Below, piece after piece: positions 21,107 to 32,973 of a DNA stretch of 64,000 nucleotides. A model generated the notes under the pieces. The model saw nothing but the letters and a program-made list of their open reading frames with translations, searched no databases and was not told the DNA's origin. Origin of the DNA: Trichobilharzia regenti. Lineage: Eukaryota; Platyhelminthes; Trematoda; Strigeidida; Schistosomatidae. The translations under genes were made by a program, and so were the position numbers. Position 1 is the first letter of the stretch. Every line of letters begins with the position of its first letter. The stretch is taken from NCBI GenBank assembly GCA_944472135.2, contig OX235264.1:91150319-91214318 (forward strand). Reading direction: 5' to 3'.

Positions 21107-21540
21107 TGATATGTATCCACATATATATATTTATGTGTGTATGTGTGTGTATGTTGGTCTCTCTTTCTGTTTGCTCGGTTAGTCTGTGACCACTTCACTT
21201 GTATGAACCTTTCTCCTTTAACAATGTATATTCCCCTTATATTATATATAATATGAGTGTTTGTTGACAGTCCGTTGCTTAGTGACATATATCCATATAT
21301 GGTTGTTTGACATGTCTGCTATATATATTTTGTTATATATATATTTCGTTCACACATTCTGTGTGAACTACTTTACTTACTTACCACTTTGGTGTGAGAC
21401 CATTTATTTTCGTCTCCTTGTGTTTGGACAATAGAAGTATCATCGCAAACCTAGTGGTCTTCTGATTTCCGCCTTCTCGCGTCAGGACTATTAGTTTCTC
21501 GACCAGTCCATAACAATAATTTAGCGACGAGTACATAACA
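21107..21540 (+). repeat. 5' LTR of copy 2
   Basis: 434 bp, TGATATGTATCC...GTACATAACA. It lacks roughly 95 bp present in the 529-bp LTR of copy 1 (the part around 2160-2270), so the two copies represent sub-families. Confidence 0.9.
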
Positions 21541-21543
21541 ATT

Positions 21544-21554
21544 TGGCGACGGGG
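21544..21554 (+). promoter_or_regulatory. Primer-binding site of copy 2
   Basis: TGGCGACGGGG three bases after the 5' LTR end; single unit, unlike the tandem set in copy 1. Confidence 0.65.
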
Positions 21555-21599
21555 AAAACTACTATTAACCACTCAGCAGCAGCAACATAACAATTTACT

Positions 21600-22682
21600 A
21601 TGGATTATTCTAAATTGGAATTATTGTTTGAACAACAATTGAAATTAATGGAAATGTTCGTCAACCAACAGACTGGTCCAGCTTCACCTTCAAGCAATCC
21701 CAATCATACCATGCTACCATCTGTCGACGGAATTGTGAACAGTATTTCACAGTTCAATTATGACCCAGAGGCTAATGTCACTTTTGACACATGGTATCAA
21801 CGTTATGAGGATTTATTCACTGTTGATCTCGCCTCACAAGACGATGCCTGGAAGGTGCGAGTGTTGTTACGTAAATTGGGTCCGGCAGAATATGAACGGT
21901 ACTGCAACCTAATTTTACCCCAGAAACCACGTGACAAGTGTTTCGATGATACAATAAAGCTGCTGCGTGAACATTTTGGAGACCACTCCTCATTATTCAG
22001 CATACGTTATCGTTGCCTCAAGCTGACAATGAATGAAAATGATGATTTTCTTACTCACGTTGGCACAGTCAACCGAGAATGTGAGAGATTTCGACTCAGG
22101 TCCTTAACAGATGATCAATTCAAAGCCTTGATCCTCATATGCAGTCTCCAATCTCCTCGTTTCACAGATATCCGAACTCGACTGCTCAATCAGCTAGAAC
22201 AAAATCCCAAGTTAACATTACATGACATAGCTGATGAATATCAACGGCTGATTAATCTGCAGAAAGACACACACCTGGTCGAATCAACACCTTCGAGAAG
22301 CTCTGATATTCGTGCATTACGAAAGAGCAAAAATCTCTCATCATCTACTCCTGACCCACCTACTTCTTCTAATGTTCCGCGGAAATCTACACATACTCGT
22401 CCAACTTCACAAAATACTGCAAAGAAGACCCCTCCATCACCATGCTGGCATTGTGGCGCGTGGCACTTTGTAAAGTCTTGTCCGTACAAAAATCATCGTT
22501 GCAGCAAGTGCAAAATCATCGGTCATAAAAATGGTTTTTGTCAGCCACGCAAACCCAGATGTCAAAATCCAGCAAAAGCTCGACAAACGGTTGGTCCTAA
22601 ATCTCCAAAAAGATCATTGAGTCTACGCGCAACCCGTCAAGTCACAACACCAGCTATGCGGAAATATAAGACCTTCAGATGA
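21600..22682 (+). CDS. gag: Gag protein of LTR element copy 2
   Basis: ATG at 21600 opens a 360-residue frame. Residues about 50-225 form the capsid-like body (FDTWYQRYEDLFTVDL, KVRVLLRKLGPAEYERYC, LREHFGDHSSLFSIRYRCL). A basic Ser/Thr-rich linker leads to two zinc knuckles: C282-x2-C285-x3-H289-x4-C294 and C301-x2-C304-x4-H309-x4-C314, which bind nucleic acid in retroelement Gags. In copy 1 the frame would continue into protease; here a small deletion near 22668 ends the protein at 22682 (MRKYKTFR). Gag up to the knuckles is intact. Confidence 0.85.
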   Translation: MDYSKLELLFEQQLKLMEMFVNQQTGPASPSSNPNHTMLPSVDGIVNSISQFNYDPEANVTFDTWYQRYEDLFTVDLASQDDAWKVRVLLRKLGPAEYERYCNLILPQKPRDKCFDDTIKLLREHFGDHSSLFSIRYRCLKLTMNENDDFLTHVGTVNRECERFRLRSLTDDQFKALILICSLQSPRFTDIRTRLLNQLEQNPKLTLHDIADEYQRLINLQKDTHLVESTPSRSSDIRALRKSKNLSSSTPDPPTSSNVPRKSTHTRPTSQNTAKKTPPSPCWHCGAWHFVKSCPYKNHRCSKCKIIGHKNGFCQPRKPRCQNPAKARQTVGPKSPKRSLSLRATRQVTTPAMRKYKTFR

Positions 22683-23133
22683 ATGGTCATGATACACGTC
22701 TGCAGCTAGATACCGCCTCTGATATTACTGTTATATCAGAGAAACTTTGGAATAATATTGGCAGACCACCAATCAATATACTTCCCAGTCTCTTCTCAGC
22801 GCCTGTGGTGGGCGGCTCAAACTAATTGGTGAACTCAAATGTTCTGTTTCCTTCCGCAATACCAAATTCACAGGAATTTGCTACGTCACCAAGAGTGATT
22901 TAAATCTTTTGGGACTTGATTGGTTCGATCGTTTGCATCTGGCTGATGTCCCACTAAATTCGCTATGCAATGCAGTCAAGAAGCATAAAATGTCAGACAA
23001 TTCCGGACGAAGCCGAAGCCGCAAACCCAACAGTCAGACGAAACGACAGACGTCAACAACAAGCCCAAAGGTCCCAGATAAACCCCCAGGTAAACATCCT
23101 ACTAATCATCAATCTTCTCAAAAGGGGAGGTGA
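22683..23133 (+). pseudogene. Retropepsin region of LTR element copy 2, frameshifted
   Basis: Matches the protease of copy 1 (GATACCGCCTCTGATATTAC encodes the catalytic DTASD motif) but is separated from Gag by a frameshift near 22668, and has another small indel near 22778. The last part (22909-23133) is open and ends with the TGA formed by the first bases of the 3' LTR, as in copy 1. Confidence 0.8.
23120..23130 (+). promoter_or_regulatory. Polypurine tract of copy 2
   Basis: AAAAGGGGAGG directly before the 3' LTR. Confidence 0.85.
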
Positions 23134-23593
23134 TATGTATCCACATATATATTTATGTGTGTGTGTGTGTATGTTGGTCTCTCTTTCTGTTTGCTCGGTT
23201 AGTCTGTGACCACTTCACTTGTATGAACTTGTCTCCTTTAACAATGTATATTCCCCTTATATTATATATAATATGAGTGTTTGTTGACAGTCCGTTGCTT
23301 AGTGACATATATCCATATATGGTTGTTTGACATGTCTGCTATATATATATTTTGTTATATATATATTTCGTTCACACATTCTGTGTGAACTACTTTACTT
23401 ACTTACCACTTTGGTGTGAGACCATTTATTTTCGTCTCCTTGTGTTTGGACAATAGAAGTATCATCGCAAACCTAGTGGTCTTCTGATTTCCGCCTTCTC
23501 TCGTCAGGACTATTAGTTTCTCGACCAGTCCATAACAATAAATTAGCGACGAGTACATAACAATTTGGCGACGGGGAAAACTAGTACATAACA
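23131..23593 (+). repeat. 3' LTR of copy 2 with one extra primer-site unit
   Basis: 23131-23562 match the 5' LTR; 23563-23593 add one 31-bp unit ending TACATAACA, and only after it comes the GATAC duplication. The integrated end therefore used the second junction. Confidence 0.85.
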
Positions 23594-23598
23594 GATAC

Positions 23599-24814
23599 CA
23601 GTACCTTAATTATGAAAGAATTCTATCGAGATTTCACTTTCAAATGTATTACACATAAGCATATATAAATAAATAATATAATAATGGATAAAATGAAAAA
23701 AAGTAATCGGTGTACTACTACTACTAGTAATAATAATAATAATAATAGTGTGTACAGCGCTGTGTATCGTTAAAAACCTATGGTATAGCGACAGCCAGTG
23801 TATCTATATATATATGTATGTGCGTATATACATACATCGTGCTTATAAAACTTAAAAAGTAGTCATCTCAAGAATCATAGAGACCGAAATTACAAAGGTG
23901 GAACGGTCACCGTAGTATTATCATCCTAAAAAATAGTAGTATAGTATAAAACACGGCAATTATGTATAATAACACAGTGTTCGAACAGAAATCCTTAGTT
24001 TCGGTCTGATTGATAATTGAACAATACGGATTGTTTTTTTGGTTAGAATGAATACGTGAATGGAATAAAAGACAGAGTTTACACACACACACAAAGGAAA
24101 ATGGCGGCAAGAGATACGGACAAAAGATTACAAAAGAGTGGTGGAGAAGCAGGCAGACACACAGACAGACACAAGCATACAAAGATGAAATCCCGCTTGT
24201 TGCATTGTATACACACACACACACAGAGATAAAAATTGATTACCGCTAGTATCATTATCATTACATGGTATAAGAATGTGTCACATACATGATTAGTTGA
24301 TTATTTTTATTTGCGGGGGGGGGGTTGAGGGGGGCCTCATTTAACAGAACTAAGGCTCTTCTTTATTGATCTTTTTATTTTATCCTAAAAGAGACGATAA
24401 TTAATTATGTGAGAGAGGAGAGTATTTAATCTCAGTGTGTAGAGTGTTCGTGTCTAAATGCATATCTTTGTTGTTGTTGGCGGCAGTGTTCTTGAATTAG
24501 TTATAAACAGTGGATGCTCAGCGAGATAACACACACGGGGGGTTTCGCAAAAATTGAGTTCATCTGAAAGTAAATGAGAAAATAAATAGGGAAAATAAGG
24601 AAAGCAGAATTTATGCGTAGAGTCATATAAGATTGACATGACCGACATAAAGAATAGTGACAACAATGGATTGTGAACGCATCAAATAACCTTGACACGC
24701 ATACCATTTATTGGATGACCACAGAACCTGAAGTGTATCCTACATCAAAAAAGCCGTTTATGTATATGAGAAATATTAACATAACTGTAATAGTGAAGCA
24801 TAATTATTATATAT
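23599..24814. other. Microsatellite-rich unique DNA
   Basis: Contains (TAA)n near 23725-23750, (CA)n-type runs near 24082 and 24212, a G run near 24316-24325, and no supportable exon or repeat family. Confidence 0.45.
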
Positions 24815-26475
24815 TATTGTTCCCTTGGGTTCCTAGTGGGACACAGGGCTTCAACTGCACGTCTCCAATTGCTACTTCTGTCTTCTGCAGTACTTTTCAA
24901 CTGCATCCATGTTAGTCCATACTGACTGTTTCAACTCCTCCTTCACACGATCTCCTCCATGTCACCCTGGCACTGACGTCCCACTCACCGCTCCTCTTTC
25001 GGCCTGGGTCCACTCGAGCAATGGCCTGATGCGCGCGCGATGTTACCAAGTGGCCTCCTCAGCGAGTGTACAATCCATCTCCATCCACTTTCTCCTGCAT
25101 ATTTCTTGGTTGGCGATTGGTTCTTGTTTTGTTTGTTTGTTCCCATAGTTTCTTGTTGGTGATTCTTTCCGGCCGGCCATCTGATCTTCTGTATAGAGCG
25201 AAGACAGTTGTTAATAAAGGGAACGTCTGCAACAGGCTGTTGGAAATATTCTTTGTGACCCGCTCGCCCGCCAAGTTTTTGATCCGTATAGAAGAACTGA
25301 CTTTACGTTTATATTGAAAATCCGAATTTTGTTAGTAATGCTGAGTGACGAAGATTTCCAGATTGATTTCAGGTTGATGAATGCGTTTCTCGCCTTCCCG
25401 ATTCTCGCTCGATTTGATATCCTCGTCCGTTCCGAATGCATGTAGTTGAGACAATGCTCCCTAGATAAGTGAATGAAGTAACTAAGCTCTTTCAAATGCC
25501 TCCCGTTGATGGTGATTGACGCTTGATGTTGCTGCTGTTGGTTGGTTATTTTCATCACCTCCGTCTTGTCTATGTTCACCTGGAGTCCTGTCTTCGCCAG
25601 CTGCTTCTTCGACCAGTTTGTCGGTCGGTTTTTGCTTGTAAGTCTTCGATTTTGTATGACATCAAACATGAATCATCCACGTGCGAAATCCAGGTCTTCT
25701 AGATTCTTCACGTCGGTCCAGGATAGATATCCCTGTCTTCTCGTTTCCCATTCACTGTCTGACGCATAATCCAGTCAGTCCACCACAATTAGGAATATCA
25801 TTCATTGGTGATAATAAGCATCCTTGTCTGACTCCTGTGTTTACTCCAAACGCCTCGCTGAGTTTTCCGTTGTGGATCAGTTGACATGTTCCGCTGTTGT
25901 CGTACAGCTGTTGAATAAGGTTGATGAATATTTGGGCGCTGCACGCCATAGTACTCAAGTAATTTCCAAATTACTCCGCGGTCAACGCTGTCGAAGGCCT
26001 TCTCAAAGTCTGTAAAGTTGAGGTAGAAGTTTGATTGGCATTCCATGCTTTGTTCTGTGATGACGATGCGTAGAGTTGTAATTTGGTCAGAACATGATTT
26101 GCCTTTCCAGAATCCAGCTTGTTCTGGTCGGAGTTCTGTATCCAGTGCGGCCTTTATTCTCTCCAGGATGATGCGACTCAGGATTTTATTTGGCATCGAA
26201 AGGAGCATGATTCCCAGCCAGTTCTTGCAGAGTCCTAAGTCGCCCTTCTTTGGTGGATTCACGATGTAACCTTTCCTCCAGTCAGTAGGCACCTTTCCCT
26301 TCTTCCAGACCTTTCGCAATAATGGAGTCAGCACGTCTGCTGTCGTCTCTAGGTCCGCTTTCAGTGCTTCAGGGGGTATTCCATCTGGTCCAGTTGCTTC
26401 TCCAACTTTCAGAAGCTTGATTGCATTCAAGACTTCAGCTTTCGTTGGAGGATTGGTGTCAGTTTGCAATGAAAC
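24815..26475 (-). mobile_element. RTE (SR2-like) element, 5'-truncated, frameshifted
   Basis: The minus strand from about 26475 encodes the reverse transcriptase: ATGPDGIPPEALK, AGFWKGKSCSDQITTLRIV and FTDFEKAFDSVDRGVIWKLL (motif A). The motif is usually AGFRKGRSC. A frame break near 25800 separates NTGVRQGCLLSP (motif B, about 25825) from later parts; 25211-25669 gives the post-RT region (INGRHLKELSYFIHL, RARIGKARNAFINLKSIW, NVKSVLLYGSKTWR). The 3' end reads CCTGTGTCCCACTAGGAAC before an AT tail at about 24815. The endonuclease is absent. RTE elements insert by target-primed reverse transcription. Confidence 0.8.
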
Positions 26476-26884
26476 ACAATAAAGACGACATTTGGCCTTG
26501 AGGTAATGCTGAAGGTTAACAGTTTTCAAGTTTCCTAAACATCAAAAAGATTTTATCCGTAGGAACAACGAAACGCTCGCCTCCCGTGTATATATTTATT
26601 TACAAGGAAAGTACAGACAATAATAATAAAACACCTAACTCATATCCTAATGCTGACCCTTAACCCAAAATCCAAAGTGCTATCAGTTCACACACCAAAC
26701 AGTAATTTAAACGACATAAGGATGAAATCTACACATCAATTCGTACTGGATCTATAATAACGCAGCAGGTTATGTAATCCAACGAATGACATGCGTTCAA
26801 GGCTATTGGTGCGTGCGTGGTTACACTTCGTAGTCGTCATTTATTTTTAGGTTGGCCATAAGCATTTTATCAATTTAAAAATCT
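26476..26884. other. No gene recognised
   Basis: AT-rich spacer between two RTE fragments of different families; nothing supported. Confidence 0.4.
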
Positions 26885-28120
26885 AAAATCAAATAGAGGT
26901 TAGTTTGTCTGTCTCTGTCTGGATTCAACATAGAACTTGGCACCGAAGTGCAGCAGTTCGAGTTGCCACCTTCCAAATAGCACACAGAGGTAGACAAGAA
27001 GATCAGTGAAGAGAATCAATACAGTCTGACAAGTATAAGAGTGAAACAGAATGGATAATGATAAAAAGGAATATGAAAGATTACAGAGACTGAATACATC
27101 TGCGCTGGCCATTGACAACGGTTTTGAGCCATGTCACCTATTGTCTCCAGCCATCGATTCCTAGAGTCCCGAGGGCCCCAACCCGGGAGTCTGCATCTCC
27201 CTACCTGACTGACTCAGTTTAACTGTCAAGGATTTCATGGATTGATGAGGCCATGTTTTTGTTTGGCCACCACTCGCATGCCAAACATACGAAGATTGCT
27301 GCTCAAGGTGTTCAGAAGACTCTGCATTTTGTCACCATCCTCCCCTAACGGGACTATGTCATCTGCATATTCTAAGTCCATAAGACTATTCCCTGATAAC
27401 AAGTCGATTCCTAAGTCATTACGTTCAGTTAAGGATACTTCCATCAGGATATCTATGATGAAGTTAAACAGAAATGGGGAAAGTGGACATCCCTGTCAGA
27501 CACCACTGGTTGTTACCAATTCAGATGACCATTCCCCATAAGCTCTTACACGGCTACGTGAGTTTGAATAGATTCCCTTGATTAGTGCAATGTACTTTCT
27601 TGGTACTCCCTTCACAGTCAGACATTGCCGTAGTACCTTTCGATCCACGGAGTCGAAGGCCGCCTTCAAGTCAAGAAATATGACAATTGTTGGACGCCGA
27701 AAAGTGCGTCTATGTTCTAGAATCTGTCGAAGAGTGGAGATATGATCTATGCACCCTCTACCTGGTCTAAAGCCTGCTTGATTTTCCCTTGTCTGTTCCT
27801 CCCGAGTTCTGCTTAGTCTATGCATGATTACTGAGCCTAGGATTTTAGAGACTATGTTCGTTAGGCTGATCCCCCTATGATTATCACACGAGGACTTGTT
27901 TCCCTTCTTGAATATCGCTATAATAAGTGACTTAACCCAGTCTGATGGCACTGTCTCTGATTCCCAGACTTTGCCTAGTACCTCAGTTAATCTACAAACT
28001 AGTATGTCACCCCCATATTTAAACACCTCCGGAATAATTCCGTCGGGTCCTGCCGCTTTGCCTCGTTTCAAATTACTGATAGCTTTTGTGACCTCACTTA
28101 CAGACGGCGGATCATGGTCA
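26885..28120 (-). mobile_element. RTE-type element of the 53.7-kb family, truncated with internal deletion
   Basis: Minus strand 27496-28071 encodes GKAAGPDGIIPEVFKYGGD, DNHRGISLTNIVSKILGS, AGFRPGRGCIDHISTLRQI and FLDLKAAFDSVDR (motif A). After a frame break, MDLEYADDIVPLGED (motif C, YADD) follows at about 27365. About 27260 the sequence jumps to the 3' UTR (26885-27235), so the post-RT C-terminus is deleted. Close to but clearly diverged from the copy at 53709-56042. Confidence 0.8.
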
Positions 28121-28735
28121 CCACAAACTAACCATCATTACCTCATACACACAAAAGTGAAGGTATGGTGCGCACACAATCAGACTAGCGGTGATCCAGC
28201 AGGTCTACCTACGAAAGCCGGGAAATCCTGAAACTATGAAGTAGACTTGGGCTCCGAAATTCGAAAAAAGTGAACTACGCATTACATCTGTTTTGGACAA
28301 CGGGATCCATGAGAACGGGGTTTCACTGTCTTGTGATTTAGATTTCAAGTTAAAGGCTCAGGCGTGGAAGACAGTTGCCAGGTTATGATAACCATATGCT
28401 TCGGTCTGGGCAAAATATCCCAGTGTCCTCGCGCTAACTTATGGAATTCCGTGTGGTGTATTATAATAATAATAATAATAATCTCAAATTATGACAGGAT
28501 TGAAATCAACATTCTCCAGTTGTATTTTTTAAGTGAACAAGGAGACCTAGACTCTGTGATCACGTGTATACTTCATCCCAATGACTAAAAGTTTGCTCCA
28601 ATTGTAACACAAATGCAACAAGCGTCTGTTTGTTTAACATCAAAGACATTCATCGCTCAAATTGATTTCTGCCTAGAAACATGTAGAAGAGGAGCGTGCA
28701 TAATAAAACTGTTGGTTAGACAATATAATTTGGTC
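28121..28735. other. No gene recognised
   Basis: Contains an (ATA)n run at about 28462-28482; otherwise unassigned. Confidence 0.4.
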
Positions 28736-28739
28736 TCAA

Positions 28740-28920
28740 TATGAAATCAACTGGTGGGTAGTAACTAGCCGTAGAGTCCAGGGACTCATGAGATGGATGT
28801 GCCTCCCAATATAAGGAAGGGGAATTGATGAAGAGTCTCAGACCAGGACGAAATATATGTCCAGTATTCACAAGGTTTTCCATTGATTCCCTAACTGATA
28901 TCGACTCATGATTAGACCTT
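28740..28920 (+). mobile_element. Smα-like SINE, tRNA head deleted
   Basis: Ribozyme region ATTGATGAAGAGTCTCAGAC with AGGACGAAAT, then the 3' body (GTTTTCCATTGATTCCCTAAC). The tRNA-like boxes are missing; the first hammerhead box reads TTGATGA, not CTGATGA. Confidence 0.55.
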
Positions 28921-29086
28921 TAACCAATCAAATCCCTGCAGCAGAACCAACACATGGTAAATAAGGATGATACAGGAACACCGAAAAAATAGGAGAAAAC
29001 TATGCAAAACGAATGATACACATACACGCACACACACACAAACATACCTGAAATCTTAATAAACACATACACAGATATAAAACATC

Positions 29087-29546
29087 TTAGAAATTGTTAT
29101 TAGAATGTGCAGCAGGTATACTGCCAGTATTTCTTCCATCAACACGTTCTTTTTGTGGCGGTAGGCTAGAACATTTCGATTGATGAGCTGGAGGAGGTTG
29201 TGGAGGAAACAGTAGGCAAGCTGCAGCTGCACTCAACGCTGGATTTATATTCAATCCAATCCGACCAGTAGTAGTAGTAGCAGTAGAAGTACTTTGCAAT
29301 GCCCTACTTTGTAATTGATCGATTTGTTGATTAGATAAAAGAGCAGCTGCAGAATGATGATGGTGATGATGAGCAGCAATCGGTTGATTGAGTTTGCTTG
29401 CATCATATATGAAATTGGGCGATGAATGTGATCCACTTGATTTTGGAATAGCTTCATTCATTGGTATGGTTGATTTAGGCAAGTCGTTGATTTTCACATG
29501 GGTATTTGCAATTTGTTGAGGAGGATAACTTTGAGGGTAGGATTGC
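29087..29546 (-). CDS. Host gene, probable terminal coding exon (exon C)
   Basis: On the minus strand a pyrimidine-rich tract and TTTCCTTTAG acceptor precede base 29546, and the frame stays open to TAA at 29087-29089. The product is low-complexity: QSYPQSYPPQQIANTHVK, a six-His run, Ala- and Ser-rich segments and PPQPPPAHQSK. It does not resemble any transposable-element protein here. The exon begins with one base completing a codon (phase 2), which matches the phase-2 end of the exon at 42388-43218; joined, the split codon is AGG (Arg). I do not recognise the protein. The context (two large TE-filled introns, same strand, same phase) supports one host gene. An alternative is an internal exon with a donor before the stop. 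Confidence 0.6.
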
Positions 29547-29624
29547 CTAAAGGAAACAAACAAAGAAACAGAAATTCTACGTTTCACTCGTTTTTATTTT
29601 AATAAAAATATTGAATAAAGTCGT

Positions 29625-29850
29625 ATGCTGTCTAGCGGTAGAAGGCTCGCCGACTGTCCAAGGTTCGACCCCTGGCCGACCGACTCACTCCAAAACCTCA
29701 CACTAAGTCGGTAATACACCCAGGAAAGAGAGAAAGGTTGAACGGGAAACTAGCAACCTCATTCCGTAAAAAGATAGAACACCTATGCCTTTGAAACTTC
29801 AAAGACCAGGCTTGAAGCTCCTATAATTCTATTTGGAAAGCAAAAAGAGT
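29625..29850 (+). mobile_element. tRNA-headed SINE (family 2), diverged
   Basis: GTCTAGCGGTAGAAGGCTCG head, B box GGTTCGACCCC near 29661, and body GAGAGAAAGGTTG...CTAGCAACCTCATTCCG. The 3' end is degraded. Confidence 0.65.
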
Positions 29851-30590
29851 TAAAAAAAAGAAAACCATTGTTCTCAGATCTCCCATTATGTGTTACCTAT
29901 GTGCTACGGTTCTTTTCCTTGTAAGTCCCTTTCTTTTGAATCTCTTTCTCTTCTCGCTGAGTGCTACATGGAGAGCAGGGCAACTTGGATTCCTGCACAC
30001 CCCTATGAAAAGTTGTATGCTGCAGCTTATTCAGTCAAAAGGGATAAAAAATACTGAGTCAGTTTAGAAATGATTCTTTAATTTTGATGTTCCTTAATGA
30101 TGAAACATAAAAACAAACATCATCTTATAAGGTAAACTGCAGTAAAATGGACGTCCTTTTCGTTTTTACATATACAAAAACGCACTAGTCGTTAAAAGAC
30201 GTGTTATCTACTTCCTCGTATCAAGAGCATGCGTCCACAAAAGCAGACACTGATTCGACTGGAGAAATGGCCAATTCATGGACACCAAAACTGCCTCAGA
30301 ATTCTTAGAAACCTGTTACTCAGACGAATCGACAACTAGCAGACATATAATGGACATAGATATCAGGTTTATCAAACAATCGAAACGAAGTCACATAGAT
30401 GGACAAAAGGTCAACAATAACAGGTCAACAGCAGAAAACACAGGTCAATACACCGAGAGAAATGTGTAAGAGGGTGAGAAAATCTCTCCGCACAACCAAT
30501 TATATTCAAGGTCATCAAGGGTAACAGCTAGTTAAGTGATAAAGAATTTTCAAGTATTGGTTTTGTAGGGATTTTGTTTGATTGCATGGA
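29851..30590. other. No gene recognised
   Basis: A short open frame at 30278-30469 has no recognisable domain. No splice-flanked exon is convincing. Confidence 0.4.
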
Positions 30591-30594
30591 GGAT

Positions 30595-30985
30595 TTATTC
30601 ATTAATCACTTGAAAATTAATCTGATGCTCACTAGTGACTGGCCGTATTCAGGCAGTTAACCTGGGGTTCTAGTGGGAAGCCGTGACCAGTAGGGTACAG
30701 CAGGTTGAAGATGAGGCAGTAACTCATCGAAGAAGACATTGCGAAGTTGTCGCGCTATGTCGTGAACTGGTAGAAGTTAGAATTCAAGGACCATTGGTTC
30801 GGGCCCCAGTGGCTCAATGGTCTACGAGCTCGCCTTGTAATCAGAAGGCCCTGGGTTCGAATCCCGGCGGGTGCGTACTGCTGAATAGTCCCAAACTAGG
30901 ACGAAACAGCTGTCCAGTACTCTCAGGTTTTCCAGTGGTTCTCTAACTGATGTCAGCTCATGATTAAATCCTTCATGCGATCATA
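30595..30985 (+). mobile_element. Smα-like SINE, near full length
   Basis: 5' section GCTCACTAGTGACTGG...GTGACCAGTAGGGTACAGCA. A-box-like TGGCTCAATGG at 30810-30820 and B-box GGTTCGAATCC at 30854-30864. The hammerhead region follows at about 30873-30905: CTGAATA in place of CUGANGA (one core G changed), with GTCCCAAACTAGGAC and GAAA intact. The 3' body ends about 30985. Best reference copy in the window for the family structure. Confidence 0.75.
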
Positions 30986-31430
30986 AAGAATTCTTAAAAC
31001 CTTCATACTGATGTCTGTACTGGAAGTTTTATCTAGAAAGACATACGATAGAGCTCACAAGAACAGAAATACGCCAATATTGTGATTCAGCTTGCAAATA
31101 AAGACTGAGGATATTTCACCCCAACCCCCGTCAACGGTTGTTGTCGATATCCAACTCAAAAGCAATAACCTTTGCAATGCAAACTATGATAGACAGTGAC
31201 ACATCAGTAGACAAGCATCAGAGAAGCTCAGTCTACAATGACGGACCATTTGAAAGCCAGAATTAATGAAGAACATTCAGTTGAGAAGAAAACCTCTAAT
31301 ACACACACACACACACACACACACGGAAGAATATACTGAGTTAGGTTGGATCCAAACGAACGACTGTCAACAAAATTTCTTCAAAGCACAGAATCCAAAG
31401 CTAAGAGTAAAAAGAAATGACCTTAGTATA
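30986..31430. other. Spacer with (CA)n tract
   Basis: A (CA)n microsatellite at about 31300-31324; nothing else supported. Confidence 0.4.
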
Positions 31431-31576
31431 ATTTTAAAGTATGTGTAAAACTTGGGTACTGTGGTAGTAAGCAATTCCATATTATTTTGTTTATTAGATA
31501 TATCATACAGTTATGAAACAGTATTATTTACTGGATGACTAAATTTCGAATACAATTCTCTATTGTTCATAATCAT

Positions 31577-32796
31577 TGCAGTTAGTCATAATAGTGGTAA
31601 TGATAATATTAATAATAGTAATAATAATAATAATGGTCTTATCAATAATAAGGATGAAAAAATGAGGCAATCTGTGATAACACGAATAATGAAAAACAGT
31701 ATGATTAAACAAACAATTGTTCAGGTGGAAGTATTCGATAAAGGCTAGTAAAAAAAATGAACCGATTACGTAATGTTAGATTGTAGGGGAAGGAAATGAA
31801 ACACGTTTATAATGAATATAAGATAAGATTAAGGGATGATAAGAAAGGGGTTGGAAATATAAATAAAGGGTGGTGTAGAAGTCTTTCGTTGGTTATGTCT
31901 TATTAGGCCACGGGAGGGATAATGGCTGCACTAACTTCTTTTGAATGCATAGTTTAGGTTCAATAGTTCGAATGCCTATCGCCTCAGCTGTGTGCAGTAG
32001 ACGGATACGAAGTCTATTAGAAAGATTCGGAGGGATACGATGAATTACTTTGAAGGCTTTCGTTTTATCGACTACATGACCACTATCAATTAGATGTGAC
32101 AGAATTGAGCTACGGATTGTTTTTGTCTGTCCTTTGCCAAACCACGATGGGAGATGTTCACTAACACGTTGGCTAAGCTGTCTAGTAGTACGCCCAATAT
32201 AACTGTCACCGTGAACATCTCCCATCGTGGTTTGGCAAAGGACAGACAAAAACAATCCGAAGCTCAATTCTGTCACATCTAATTGATAGTGGTCATGTAG
32301 TCGATAAAACGAAAGCCTTCAAAGTAATTCATCGTATCCCTCCGAATCTTTCTAATAGACTTCGTATCCGTCTACTGCACACAGCTGAGGCGATAGGCAT
32401 TCGAACTATTGAACCTAAACTATGCATTCAAAAGAAGTTAGTGCAGCCATTATCCCTCCCGTGGCCTAATAAGACATAACCAACGAAAGACTTCTACACC
32501 ACCCTTTATTTATATTTCCAACCCCTTTCTTATCATCCCTTAATCTTATCTTATATTCATTATAAACGTGTTTCATTTCCTTCCCCTACAATCTAACATT
32601 ACGTAATCGGTTCATTTGTTTTTACTAGCCTTTATCGACTACTTCCACCTGAACAATTGTTTGTTTAATCATACTGTTTTTCATTATTCGTGTTATCACA
32701 GATTGCCTCATTTTTTCATCCTTATTATTGATAAGACCATTATTATTATTATTACTATTATTAATATTATCATTACCACTATTATGACTAACTGCA
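31577..32796. repeat. 585-bp inverted repeat with 49-bp spacer
   Basis: Left arm 31577-32161 and right arm 32211-32796 are reverse complements with only a few differences; the spacer is 32162-32210. It is part of the PLE family B2 insertion and would fold into a long hairpin if transcribed. Confidence 0.85.
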
Positions 32797-32973
32797 CAAT
32801 TTATATTCACCATCGTATTATCCTATAGACAAAACACCATGATTGGTTTATATATGAATTTTTTATTTGTAAACTTATATATATTAGAGTTAAGCCTGAT
32901 GAGATCTAATTGAAAACAATATTGTTCGCTTAAATGTGTTGTTCTAAATTTTACTATGGGAATATTTAATATA
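31581..32973 (-). mobile_element. Penelope-like element family B2, fold-back insertion
   Basis: Flanked by the 13-bp duplication CATAATCATTGCA (31568-31580 and 32974-32986) inside a PLE family A copy. The minus strand at 31893-32276 encodes SYIGRTTRQLSQRVSEHLPS (YIG half of the GIY-YIG endonuclease), SSILSHLIDSGH, a LLHTAEAIGIRTIEPKLCIQ run and a final KKLVQPLSLPW. The plus-strand arm repeats the segment from EHLPSW onward in inverted orientation. No RT is present: the copy is about 1.4 kb, far below a full PLE. Confidence 0.8.

Larger units (their letters stand above)
21107..23593 (+). mobile_element. LTR retrotransposon copy 2, Gag-protease only
   Basis: Same family as copy 1, shorter LTRs. 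Target duplication GATAC is at 21102-21106 and 23594-23598. The right duplication lies 31 bp beyond the point matching the usual LTR end (23562): the extra 31 bp are one primer-site unit (ATTTGGCGACGGGG...TACATAACA). No RT or integrase is encoded. Confidence 0.9.

Noticed and set aside
20920..21290. Overlapping frames around the 5' LTR of copy 2 (20938-21288 minus, 20958-21182 plus)
   Set aside because: They arise from GA-rich and TA/TG-rich LTR sequence and have no recognisable domain.
24060..24260. (CA)n/(TG)n stretches giving Cys/Val-rich minus-strand frames
   Set aside because: Microsatellite artefacts without coding features.
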